From assembly GCA_009103225.1 (NCBI GenBank), contig RHPI01002069.1, positions 1,222,744 through 1,286,743 on the forward strand: a DNA stretch of 64,000 nucleotides, written 5' to 3'. Below, piece by piece: positions 43,387 through 55,091 of the stretch. The position numbers were made by a program, and so were the translations under genes. The notes under the pieces are model-generated. The model saw only the letters and a program-made list of their open reading frames with translations. It was not told the origin of the DNA and did not search any database. Each line of letters begins with the position of its first letter. Positions within the stretch are counted from its first letter, which is position 1. The DNA comes from Chlorokybus atmophyticus. Its lineage: Eukaryota > Streptophyta > Chlorokybophyceae > Chlorokybales > Chlorokybaceae.

Positions 43387-43668
43387 GGGTCGACCCTGAA
43401 CTCGGTCATTCTCGCGCGACACTGCGACATGTCGTGTAACCAGCAAATATATATCCCTTATACGTTTTACCTGCCTTGGATCAGGGCTGAATCATGCCAA
43501 AAATATTGCGTTATATCCCCCTTTGAAAGTCGAACTCAGGACCTCATTGAAGCTCTCAATATCAATTGTTACAAATTGAGGGTGTTCCACTTGGCGACAT
43601 CAGCAAAAGGCAATCATGGTCGAGGATTTTAACATACACTTATGCTACAATCGTAATATTTATTCTTC
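43387..43668 (+). repeat. 282-bp direct repeat, copy 1
   Basis: Identical over its whole length to 48,494-48,775 (offset 5,107 bases). A diverged relative of its right part (GGGTGTTCCACT..., ATTTATGCTACACTCATAAT) lies at about 43,105-43,195, so it is part of a dispersed repeat family. Confidence 0.9.
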
Positions 43669-43683
43669 TTGTCGCTGGACGAA

Positions 43684-43723
43684 TGGCAAGATGCGCTGAG
43701 GACGTCCTCAGCGCGTCTTGCCA
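43684..43723. repeat. 40-bp near-perfect palindrome, collapsed MITE termini
   Basis: TGGCAAGATGCGCTGAGGAC is followed by its reverse complement with one mismatch pair. The arms match the terminal inverted repeats of the MITE at 42,912-43,104, so this is likely the same element with its interior deleted. Confidence 0.75.
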
Positions 43724-43784
43724 TCCATCAACAAGAGGGATGATGAGGCAGTCTTTTGCTGTGCAGAATAGGTGACATATAAGC

Positions 43785-43808
43785 GCTCTCTCTCTCTCTC
43801 TCTCTCTC
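43785..43808 (+). repeat. CT dinucleotide microsatellite
   Basis: (CT)12 tract in non-coding DNA. Confidence 0.95.
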
Positions 43809-46360
43809 ACACGCTGCAACTCACGTCGCTTATCTATTGCTAAAAGCGGTCATAATTTCGCTCTTTTGCCTTGCTTTTACTTACTATAGGTGACCAAATG
43901 CACTGTATGTCACGCATGGCTATAACTATATTGACTCCACGCCTGGTGTTGGAAGAAGAAATGCTGGCCCCACATCTCGCAACGCAATCACTACTGGTAC
44001 GTCTCGTAGTCAATGCTTTTAATTGCCAATCATCAAATTCTTATCAAGACTTTCATTTAACCATTGAATTACTTTGTTGATCAAAGCATCTTAGCGTTTG
44101 TATACATGCAAAACACGCGCATTTTTATGAATACATAAACAAGTCATTTGTTACATGCCGCATATGCAATCAATGAACCTGAGGCTCATGTTATTTGCAT
44201 TGTGAACTGGCTACATCAGCTGACTTAACATATGTAGCCATATTGGTTTAAAGTAAAGTTCATGCTGGAATATCATGGCTACAACAGTCGATTGTGGTCT
44301 GCCGTATCAAAAGAGGCTTTTGTCAAACATATCTCGCTTTTGGCTAAGAATGAGGATTGTGCTTTTATTCCAAATATTACTTATAACACATCAATGTTAA
44401 TATTGTTTATGTCACTGTAATGCTTTGATGTTAACAATACAATAGCATTGTATTGCGCAGATATGGCAAACCGTTGCAGGTCATTGTGAATTATTAAAAA
44501 GAGCTTCGATGCATCCATTAATGTAAGCTGTAATTTTAAATTATTTTTCAGCATTCCTGTACCTCACAACAAGATGGTTGCTTTCCGCTAACAATGATGA
44601 CTGCGCTCTTAATATAAATGTTGCTTGTAACACATTATTATTTATGATGTGCAATACGCTTTTATGCATTACCAACACAATGGCATTGTATTGCGCGGAT
44701 ATGGCGCCGGCAAGCTATTCCAGGTCGTAAACACAATGTTGTGATGTTTTAAAGGTGCTTCAAGGCATTAATATGGGCTAAAGTTTTAAATCTTTCTCAG
44801 CATTCCCATTACCTCACATCAAGATGGCTATTGTATTTGCTGTATACATATTTTATAAAGTACATATGATTAGGCTTTGCAAGTCATCAATTTGCAGCCA
44901 AGTATTAGTGGGTAATGTCCATAAACTCTCATATACATGCCTTATACAATTAAGAGCGAAAATATAAAGGCATCACGAGAGTAATGGCGTCGGGTAGGCG
45001 TTGTTAATAAATAATGTGAACATTAAAGGAAGGAGTTAAAATATAATTGTATATAACATATGAAAATGAAAATACGCAAATCAAAAGTAAGCTTGATTAA
45101 ATTTATAATGTTGGCATGGCAAGGATAGGTTGATCGCTGATATATGTGAGTCACACATATTATTGGGTAAACTAGGTGTTTGTTGGCTTTTATCATCAAT
45201 TAATATTGGATAAAGTGCTCAAGAAGGTGGAGGCAGCGTTTATGATGGACAACTTCAACCACATTTTTGCACCCAAAACTGATTAATTTGAGAGAGGGGC
45301 GGCGCGAAGCTAGTGTTTGCGGAGGTACAACACGAGTATGCGCAACACATCATCGCTCGCTGACGTGTCTTTTCCAATCTTTATAAACTTTGCTGGCAAC
45401 TTACCATATTTATGTGTCATATTACCACAATTTTGAATTGATATAAATTATAAGTATGACATTGCTTACCCGTATAAGGTTAACCTTAAGTCGGCACTTA
45501 TTACAAGCTCACACTGGTCGTAAATTTCAAGGTTCTAACATGATTGAATACTGCAATTGCATTTACAATATGTTGCAGACAAGTTGTTACGTATTACGCT
45601 GCGTTACTAGGCTGCGTCGTCAAAAATTTTGTTGTAACATTGCGCTTTGCAATATGCGGACTGCATTACAACGTCCAAGAAACACCTATCAACATTGACG
45701 CTATAGTCACCTTGCAATAGCTTTTGCATGGTACTAGCACATGATATGCTCGATATATTATATGTTACATGTTATGAGTATTACAGTGTCTCGCGCATGA
45801 GACCATGGTAAAGATGTCGCTAGCTTATATTATATCAAGGGAGCCTAATACGCATACTCGAATTTTGCGCATGACACTGTGTCAGAGGAGGAAGACATGA
45901 GCTGCAATAACAATGTGAAAGATAGCAGCATGAGAGAACAACAGCAGCAGCAGCCAGCAACACCTGGAATGTTGTGCTGAATGGGCGCCTCTCGGAGAAC
46001 GGAGTGTAGGAGTCCTACACGATAAGCTGGTGTGTTCATGAGACGCTAACTAACTGCGATGACCGCCGTGCAGCCCAAGATGGCAGCCGCGGCCGGTCGC
46101 GTCAAAGCCGCGCTGACCGTCAGCATGCGCGGCGTCCGCCAATCCTAGCCAAGCGTTTTAGCGGATAAGCCGGGCGGCGTGGTTAATGCGACAAAATCTC
46201 CGCGGCAAACCCTCGTTGACCGCGGTCAGGAACTAACCAGACCCCTTGTGGCGGACAACTTGTTCATTTTATGTGCCGTCTAGCCTGCGATATTTTGTGC
46301 CCGCAGCAAAGCTACCCTGCAAGCGTGTCGACGGTGTCGTTGTTGGCGAAGTCTGCACCA
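43809..46360. other. AT-rich gene-free block
   Basis: Roughly 2.5 kb of AT-rich DNA without a supported gene. Internal repetition is visible: a segment near 44,440-44,580 (CAATAGCATTGTATTGCGCAG...AGCATTCC) recurs in diverged form at 44,670-44,830. The final part (46,050-46,360) becomes GC-rich and should hold the promoter and leader of the following plus-strand gene. Confidence 0.45.
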
Positions 46361-47025
46361 ATGGCGGCGTGCGCGAGCCTGCAAACAGCAGCTGTGTCCA
46401 AGACCCTGCGGACGGCGGAGCGCCCTGCCCAGCAAACTCAGAAGGTGAAAAACTGTGGAGTTCTGAGACATTGTGTGTGAATGTGTGAGCGCATAGCATC
46501 AAGAGAACACATGCTGCGCATCGCAGCGCTGAGTGAACTCCATCGCATTGAGCGAGCAGCCATATACACACATTGAGGTGTTCACCAAGAAACCACGGAT
46601 ACTGTCATTGTCACTTGACCTCTGCCTGTGTCTCTGCAGCGGGTAACGGTGTGCCAGGCCGGCGCTCCCACAGACAGGCGCGCTGTCCTGTTCGGCCTCG
46701 TCGCCGGCGCAGGCAAGTCACGCTGCGTCCGCACTTAGCTGCACCTGCATTGTCCACGGTTCAAGTGTATTGCCCTTTCTGTTGGTAACAACACTGAGTC
46801 TTTGTGCGCGTTCTTGCAGCTGCCCTGGTGGCCGCGCAGGTTCCTCAGGAGGCCGCCGCCATCAAGATTCCAATTCAGGACTCCATTGGCCGCTCTGGCA
46901 ATGGCTATATCTCCTCCATGGAGGGCTATGACATGACGGGCATCAGGAAGCAGGGCATCACGCAAAAGGAGAAGAAGAAGCTCTTCGCCAAGCTCAAGGC
47001 CGAGCAGGCTGCCAAGCCTGAATAA
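46361..47025 (+). CDS. small thylakoid-lumen protein with twin-arginine signal, family not recognised
   Basis: Three exons: 46,361-46,444 (MAACASLQTAAVSKTLRTAE, chloroplast transit peptide), 46,640-46,712 and 46,820-47,025. Exon 2 and the start of exon 3 encode TDRRAVLFGLVAGA followed by ALVAAQVPQEAAA, a twin-arginine-type thylakoid transfer signal ending in an A-x-A cleavage site. The mature part would be about 52 residues, charged and Lys-rich (QDSIGRSGNGYISSMEG, KEKKKLFAKLKAEQAAKPE). It is probably a small lumenal or photosystem-associated protein; I do not recognise the family. The second intron has a GC donor (G|GCAAGT) and an AG acceptor; only this choice keeps the frame. Confidence 0.75.
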
Positions 47026-47807
47026 AGCGTCGAAGACCGCAACTGTCAACTGTGAGTCGCTTGGCGACATGCCGCATATACCCGACCTGAGCTGTACCCC
47101 ATGCATAGCTCATGCCTGTACACATAAAACTACTGGACATATTATCTGAGATTCTTCTGCATGTTGGTTCCAACCTCACTGGTTGTGCACTTGCTCACGT
47201 GGTGCCTGGGGCTTGCTGAAACACAATCAGTAGTGTGCCATGTAAAGTGCTCTTGTGGCCCAGCCGGCCCAGTTGCTTAAATACACGCAGGGCTCATGCA
47301 TGGTGCATTCTTGTGTTAGGTTTGACTACTTAAGCTTGGGCCACTCAGCATAGAGGTTTGGGCAGCATGTGTTCTGCGCGCGCCTTCGAACATGTGAACT
47401 GAGTGAATGACATTCACACCAGTCTTCACGTGTGCACAGCGAAAGTCTGTCTGGATATATCTATCCGATAAGCCGTGCCACATGAGCGCCATCATGCGGA
47501 TGCACTTTCACACCCAAACCAAGAGGGCTGGCTAGATGCTGAATGCAACTAAGTGCAAGCAGCAATGGCAGGGCGGTGTTGCCGAACTGACGACGACAGT
47601 AGTACACAACTAAAGAGGTATAGAGGAGCAAGCCACACACCAGCAATAGCATGGCCAACAACAGGATTTGAGGGGCAAAACGCAGCGCGAATGCTGCCAA
47701 CACCAGCGACAAGCACTATGACCAAAACTGCATTCCTATATTAGCATTGACATACAAGTGTTAAGTGCCCAAATTAGCAGAGGCAGGCAAGCAGGCAGGG
47801 CAACAGG

Positions 47808-48240
47808 CAGCGAAGACGAGGGTATCACCACCTGCACAGCAACCATGGCATCGGTTTGGGACCCGAAGCCGGAGCAGATATTGATGACAATGACAACTTC
47901 TTTATGTATGCTGTCATCGTTGAGGGACGTTAATACGGCTGCCCACGCTAGCCCTATAAGCCCTTCGATGCACGTTGTGCTCAAAATTACAAACATCCAC
48001 AGTGTTATTACAAGCACGGCAGCAAAGACGAGGGTATCACCACCTGCGCAACAACCATAGCCTCGGGTTAGGAACCGTTGCCGGAGCGGTTGATAATGAT
48101 GATGACGACTTCTTTATGTATGCTGTCATTTTCGTTGAATGATGTTAACACGGCCCATGCTAGCTCTACAAGCCCTTTGGTGCACGTCGTGTTGAAGTTC
48201 ACTAGCGAGTTGCACAAACATCTACAATGTTGTTACTAGG
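47808..48240. repeat. tandem duplication, about 212-bp unit, two units
   Basis: Unit 1 starts CAGCGAAGACGAGGGTATCA at 47,808 and unit 2 CAGCAAAGACGAGGGTATCA at 48,020. Similarity continues through TTCTTTATGTATGCTGTCAT and GTGCACGT-type sequence to about 48,240 with substitutions and small indels. Confidence 0.8.
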
Positions 48241-48493
48241 CTTGTAGTTTCCATGTGTGCGCGGTGGTTATGGTGTGGTTCAGCATGGTAGCAGCTAACA
48301 ATCGAATGCATGCCCTCTATAACAAGCTGCATATGCATTGTAATGTATAAATCGCTAGAGTGCAATGAATGTATAGATAGGAGGTGCCTCCATTATATGG
48401 ATTGTCAAGTGTATCAAGCAATATATATGCAAGTGAAGTGCAAAAACAGCGTCACAATAGGCACACATGCATTAACATTTCAGATTAAAGGAA

Positions 48494-48775
48494 GGGTCGA
48501 CCCTGAACTCGGTCATTCTCGCGCGACACTGCGACATGTCGTGTAACCAGCAAATATATATCCCTTATACGTTTTACCTGCCTTGGATCAGGGCTGAATC
48601 ATGCCAAAAATATTGCGTTATATCCCCCTTTGAAAGTCGAACTCAGGACCTCATTGAAGCTCTCAATATCAATTGTTACAAATTGAGGGTGTTCCACTTG
48701 GCGACATCAGCAAAAGGCAATCATGGTCGAGGATTTTAACATACACTTATGCTACAATCGTAATATTTATTCTTC
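48494..48775 (+). repeat. 282-bp direct repeat, copy 2, ending at an N
   Basis: Identical to 43,387-43,668. It ends exactly one base before the single N at 48,776, beyond which the sequence is unrelated to the flank of copy 1. Confidence 0.9.
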
Positions 48776-49229
48776 NTGCAAAGGCAGGAGACGGGGTAAC
48801 CACAAGCATAGCAGAGGTGCGGGCGTCAAGGGCTTACACTCACATTTGCATCACCCACAAGCAAATACTTTTTATTATACGTGCCGTGTGAACTTGCAAC
48901 ACATGTCTCGCGCTTCACATGTTGTACGTGTAGTCGTAGTCTACGACTCGTAGCCTACGACTTGTAGATGATGCTTCAACTTGAAATAGACTGCAGTGTT
49001 TCAAGGCCGGTGCCATTGTGACAAACATGTATGGATTTTCTTGAAGCTTGACCCAGGCTGCACGCATACCGCCATACGACAGAACAGCATGCGGTCACCC
49101 CGCTTCCATGCAAACGAAACCTGGGCTACAGCGTTCAGCGCATGCGCAGCGGCGGCGGCGGCGGCGACAGCGCGCAGGGCTTGCAGGAGTGCAGTGCGGC
49201 GCAGTTAGGTGGGCAGCGCGGTCGCGGCC

Positions 49230-52200
49230 ATGGCGGCGCATGCAACGGCCGTGCAGGTGGTGAAGTCGAATGAGGATCACCGAGAGTACCGCCGCATCAC
49301 GCTGCCCAACGGCCTAGCCGCGCTGCTGGTCTACGACAAGGACATCGCAGTGGCAGGCAGCCACGAGGTAGGGTTTGGTTTGGTTATAAGTGTCGTGCTG
49401 AACTTGTGAATCCCTTGACCAAGTCTCCTTTGATAGCGCTCCTCAGCAGAACGAAGCTGACTGCTCCGTACCGCACACCACATTGCATGCTCCGTTATTG
49501 CTGTATGCGGGGTCAGAACGGTGGTTTCTTATTGGCATTAACACCTACATTCAAACAGCCACAACAGCGGATGTGAACGCGAGCGCTTTACGAATGCAGT
49601 TTGCAGGGCTTGCACGCTCTCACTAGCAGCGTTTGTGCTTCGGTCTGTGGCCTGCTGGATGATTGACTGCTAATAAACTCTGTTGATTGCTGCGCAAAGG
49701 CACCATGCGAAAGGTGGATAAGGGGTTTGACAGGGTCAGGATGGCATGTATTAGTGCAGTCGTTAGGTTGCACTGCATGCCTGGTCACAAGCGCAGTGCT
49801 GAGAGCACAGGTGCGCTTGCAGCTGTAGCCATACAGCTGCACGCACAAGCATCAGCTAATGTGTCAAGCACTCAACACACGTCGTCTCAACTGGTTGTTG
49901 GCGTTTCAATTCTGACTTCAGCTTGCAATGCCGGTAGTGATAGTATTGACCGCGATCAGTGCTACAGCTTGTCATTTACGAACTCTCCAACAACTGCTGG
50001 CGTCCTGCTTGGCTGTGCACTGAGCTTTGTGTAATCCATATTCTACGACACCAGTCAGATGACGAGTACATGAGCGAAGAAGACGATGATGAAGAGAATG
50101 GGGAAGGCGAGGACGATGACTCTGACGATGGGGGCCACCATCCGCATGCGCACAGCCATGAAGATGATCATGATGACGACGCACCACATGAGCACCCACC
50201 ACCAGCAACCAAGAAGGCGCTCTCTCTCTCTCTCTCTCTCTCTCTGGACTGAGGCTCATAACAGTTGCTGCGTGGTGTGGTCCTGCCAGTGTTGACACAA
50301 GGGATTGTCACACAGGCAGCTGCTGCGCTGGCGGTTGGTGTTGGGAGTTTTGAGGATCCCGAGCATGCTGAGGGGCTAGCACACTTCCTCGGTTAGTGCT
50401 CGTTGCTCGTTTGTGCTGTTAAGGAGTCGGTTGGAAGGCGATGAGCCAAGTGCATTACATGCCATGATTAAGTCTGCGGAATGGCATGGAGCTGACTGGC
50501 TTGTTTATTCACTTCTCGCGCAGAGCACATGCTTTTTATGGGAAGCAAGAAGTTTCCTGACGAAAACGAGGTGCGCAGCGGAACTGTTTCTGGCATGCTC
50601 AGCCATGTTGGTAAACGTACTCTTTTTACTATGTGCATCGCCGTATGCAGTACGATCGCTTTCTCAATCAACATGGCGGTAGCTCAAACGCGTTTACGGA
50701 TTGTGAGCTAACCTGTTTCCACTTTGACGTCAACCACAAATTCCTCAAGCCTGCCCTTGACAGGTACTGATTGTGTGAATGAGGTAGCACAGCAAGTAGG
50801 AGCTGCTCGCCCCTCTGTCATGCCTGCAATCATCTGGCAGCAGAAAGCGACAGCCATGGGGTTCTTGCATGCTGGTTATCCTCTTGCTGGACTCCTCTTC
50901 AACGTTGTCAACACGCTGTAATGACTTATGTGTTTGCCTGACAGGTTTGCCCAATTTTATGTGTCGCCTTTGTTGAAGCTTGAAGCGATGGATCGAGAAG
51001 TGCAGGCAGTCGACTCAGAGTTTTCTCAGGTCAGCACCTGTGCAACAACCAAAGTAATAAAAACACAAACCAATTTCAGCCGCGTCATACAAGCTGTGTC
51101 CGTGCAGGCTTTGCAAAGCGACTTCTGCAGGTTGCAGCAGATGCAGTGCTATTTCTCCCCTGAGGGCCATCCCTTCCGCAAGTTCGGGTGGGGCAATCGC
51201 CGCAGTCTAGTGGACATTCCATGGGAGCAAGGCGTTGACGTTCGTACAAAGCTTCTGCAGCTGTACGACGGTCACTACCATGCTGGCCGCATGTCCCTTG
51301 TCATTGTCGGTGGAGGTCAGTTGCAAGTCTGGACCACTCTCGTGAGCATTTCAGTACCAGCACTTTTCCGGCCTGTTGGGTGCAATGTGCAACGTCGCTA
51401 GGGATTCTATACTTGGATTTACAGCGATTTGCGCATGCTGTAGCTGTAATTGATAGCTTGCATGCTTGGTTGTTGCTACAGAGCCTCTAGATGTGCTGGA
51501 GAGCTGGGTTCGGGAGCTGTTTGGGCCAGTGCGCGGCCCTGGGCCGGCTCGATTGTCTTACAAAGATGCGGGACCACCCATACCCCCGCAGCAAACCTTG
51601 CGGTAGGGCTTGTTCCTTTTACCGTGATGCACAGACTTGGGCCATGGTGCCGTCGTGGTCTAACAATGTGTACCTATTTTTGCCAGGCTGCATCGCTTAG
51701 AGTCTGTTAAAGATCAGCACGCACTTCACCTGAACTGGGCGCTTCCCAGCATGTTTGAGGCATATCAAAAGAAACCAGAGGACTACATAGCACACCTTGT
51801 CGGACACGGTGCGATGATGATCGAATATTGTTCGTAGGTCTCTGAACATTTCAGAACTTTTTGCACAAGACCAAGTATGTGTAATGCAGAGGGAAAGGGA
51901 AGCCTGTTATCGCTGCTGAAGGCTCGCGGATGGGCTTTGGAGCTGTCAGCTGGTGTTGGTGAGAGCGGATATGATCGCGGCACCTGTGCGTTCATCTTTG
52001 GCGTGCAGATTTTCCTGACTGACCTCGGTTATGAAAAGGTACAAGTGTACGCCAGAGCCTGGCTCTAGCTGAGCTTGCCCTTAGACAAATGGCCGTTGGG
52101 TTTCTCCCCAGCTAACCGGTTTACTCAAAACGTGTTGTGCAGGTTCTGGATGTGATCGATGCCGTGTTCCAGTATTTGGCCCTCCTGCGCTCAGAAGGTC

Positions 52201-55091
52201 CGCAGGAATGGGTGTTCACTGAGATAAAGGCTATCGCAGACTTGCGCTTCCGCTTTGCAGAGGAGCAGGAAGCTGACGATTACGCGGGTGATGGCTTGTT
52301 GCACAAAGCCTTGCAGTAAGCAGGGAGCATTCTACTCACACAGCTGTGCGCTGCGTGCAGTTCACCTCGCTACGAGCATCCATCATTACGCCCCGGAACA
52401 TGCAATCCTTGGTGACTACTTGATGGATCAGTGGGACCCAGCACTGGTCACGTCGTGCCTTGAGCTGCTGACTCCCGAAAACATGCGCGCAGAATTGCTG
52501 TCCAAGCGATTTGATGTCAATGCAAAGGGTAACCAAGGCTGCGTGCGCATCATTGCTAGATGCATGCTTGATGCAATGCACAGCGAGCAAGCATTTATAG
52601 CTGATAGTTTTTAGATCTTAGCAATTACCGTAGTGTTATATAGTATGACAGGCTGTTGCTGTTGAACAGGTGTAGAGCGCGAGCCATGGTTCAACGTGCC
52701 ATATTTGTCCGAAGTGCTTCCCCCCTCATGCGTTGCAAGCTGGAGCAAACCCCCGAGCATTGACCCCACACTGGCGATGCCCCCGCACAACCACTTCATC
52801 CCCACAGCACTCGAGGTGAAACCACTGCCGGAAGCAGTGGAGTCCCCTCTCGAGCCCACCATGATCGGACCAACCTTGCTGTTTGAGAACAGCCTGACGA
52901 AGCTGTGGTACAAACGTGACGTGACATTCAAGGTGATCAGTGTTTGTTGCTTACACCTGCTTACATGATTTGGCGTATTGAGAGTGGGTTGGTTTTGTGC
53001 TCGTTGACAGACTCCTAGAGCTGGTGCATACATTGGTATCACTTCACTCGCTGCCTACGACAGTGTGGAGACTGCTGTTGCCACTGAAATCTTCCTGAAG
53101 CTGCTAGAGGACGAGCTGACAGAAACATCATACCAGGCATGTGACGAAGATTTTCTCCGCATGTTGTTGGTAATGAGTGCGTCGAGTTGGCATTGCCAAT
53201 ACCATTCTTGCAGGCGCACGTGGCGGAACTGTACTCCATTGTTACCCCCGTATCGCACCGCATTGAAATAAAGATTAGCGGTTTCAACGACAAACTCCCG
53301 TTGCTGACGGAGCGAATTTTCCAGCAAGTGCAGGCGTTGCAAATAAAAGACGACCGCTTTGAGGTATACAGCAGTCAAAGCCCCTGCTGGTGACAATAAG
53401 CATTGTGCAAGTGGCAATCATTTTATCATGCACTGCATGTTGGCCAGCTGCTTTTGCAGCATGTAGTGACACTTCAAGTTGTGCATAATCACAGCCTTCA
53501 ATGGGGTGGTATTGACGATGATATCGGTCGTGCAGGTTATTCGCGAAGAGCTTGTGCGCAAGTTCAAAAATGCACATCTAAAGCCGTCCAAGCACTCTGG
53601 CTATTTGAGGTTACGCCTGCTCAAGGTACGAGCAGTTATTGCTATCTCCATGGAGCTACACAACCACGTCCTGGTCACCTGCATATGCTACATATGCTCT
53701 CCACTATGCAGGAGCATGCGTGGCCTGTGGAAGCGAAGCTTGCGTACACCCAAAGATGTAAACCCGCAGACGTTCGCGCCCACATACCCAAGCTGTTGCA
53801 AAAGGTAGCTTGCCACTCTGCTCGACCTCAGGCTTGCACGTCTGTAGCATAGCAGCATATGTAACAGGGGTGTGTGCGGCACAGGTGTTCGTGGAGATGC
53901 TGGTGCACGGCAACATGACGGAGGACGAGGCCCAAGGGCTGATCGGAGTTGTAAGGAAACCCTTTGACTCAACAGAGCTGCCACAAGAAGCGCGTCCCGT
54001 TGAGAGGATCACAAACCTTGAGCCTGGGTTCACGTATGTTTACCAGGCCAATGTGCATAACGAGGAGGAAGACAACTCTGTTGTTGAGGTGGGAAGGCGC
54101 TACTCATGCAAGCATGTTTGGTCGCATGCCTCTGCTTGCAGGCAACCTGTATGTTATGAATGTGTGGGCATGCCAACTTGTCTGCCTGTTGACCCCTGCC
54201 TGCTTACCCCTGCTGTTCTAATCACCTTCCTCCATGCCAGAATTACTACCAAGTAGGCCCGGACAGCATACAACTGCGCGCGATGATGGACTTGCTTGAG
54301 CAGGCAATATCGGAGCCTTGCTTTGATCAGCTTAGGTATACCTATATGCATTCTTCACACCTTGTGTAATGCTGCACGAACAGGAGTCAGCAACCATACT
54401 CTACGCAGGACAAAGGAACAGCTGGGGTACTCTGTAGATGCTGGTGTGCGGTTGACGCACAACGTGCTGGGCTTGTGTATCAAGGTGCAGTCGGCGGAGT
54501 ATGCACCAGCTCACATTGACTCCAGGATAGAGAACTTTATTGCGGACTTCAGGAAACAGCTTGCGAAACTGAAGACGGTTGATTTTGAAGACTTTCGGGA
54601 AGCAGTTATTGAGTCCAAACTGCGCAAACCCAACAACTTGTTGGAAGAAACTGACCGTCACTGGGAACAGATATGGGAAGGAAGGTGCGTTAGCAACTGT
54701 GCGTTGTGTTGATGAACACTCTGGTACATTGGTTGGGGAGTTATAGTGCTATGTGCTTGCGCGTCCACATGTGTGCGCGTGCGCGTGTGTCTCGTGTGGC
54801 TTTTCAGCGCGTCATGCGTGTGTTTGCAGGTACAAGTTCAATGAGAGGAAGTTGGAGGCAGACGCTATGAAAAAGTTGAAGAAAAAGCAGCTGTTGGAGC
54901 TTTATGACGCTTTTGTTGCAGCAAAGGGCGCGCAGCGTCGCAAGCTGAGTGTCCTTGTGTATGGCAAGCGTGTTGTCGCGCAGCGCATGTCGCAACCGCC
55001 ATCGCCTCAGACTGTGCTCATAGAGGACATTGATGCTTTCAAGCGACAAGCTCAGTTCTATTCACCTCCAGTGGTAGCAGTCAGTACTTGA
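49230..55091 (+). CDS. nardilysin-like M16 metallopeptidase
   Basis: A zinc peptidase of the insulinase family (M16A). Exons: 49,230-49,367; 50,055-50,216; 50,316-50,391; 50,524-50,570; 50,651-50,763; 50,945-51,029; 51,108-51,315; 51,482-51,602; 51,687-51,808; 51,890-52,038; 52,143-52,287; 52,361-52,528; 52,670-52,932; 53,011-53,136; 53,214-53,363; 53,536-53,625; 53,712-53,804; 53,885-54,088; 54,241-54,335; 54,409-54,684; 54,830-55,091. The inverted zinc motif HFLEH is split between exons 3 and 4 and followed by MLFMGSKKFPDENEYDRFL; SSNAFTDCE and AMDREVQAVDSEF are typical. Exon 2 encodes almost only Asp/Glu/His (EEDDDEENGEGEDDDSDD), like the acidic domain that sets nardilysin apart from insulin-degrading enzyme. 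Later exons hold the M16 middle and C-terminal domains (SGFNDKLPLL, RTKEQLGYSV). Confidence 0.9.
50220..50244 (+). repeat. CT microsatellite at an exon border of the nardilysin gene
   Basis: (CT)12 starts three bases after the last codon of exon 2. The donor inferred from the reading frame is AAG|GCGCTC, with no GT nearby. Confidence 0.9.

Larger units (their letters stand above)
47026..49229. other. intergenic repeats between the lumen-protein gene and the nardilysin gene
   Basis: No supported gene. It contains a 212-bp tandem duplication, the second copy of the 282-bp repeat and a single N, followed by GC-rich DNA upstream of the next start codon (49,080-49,229), the likely promoter. Confidence 0.5.
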
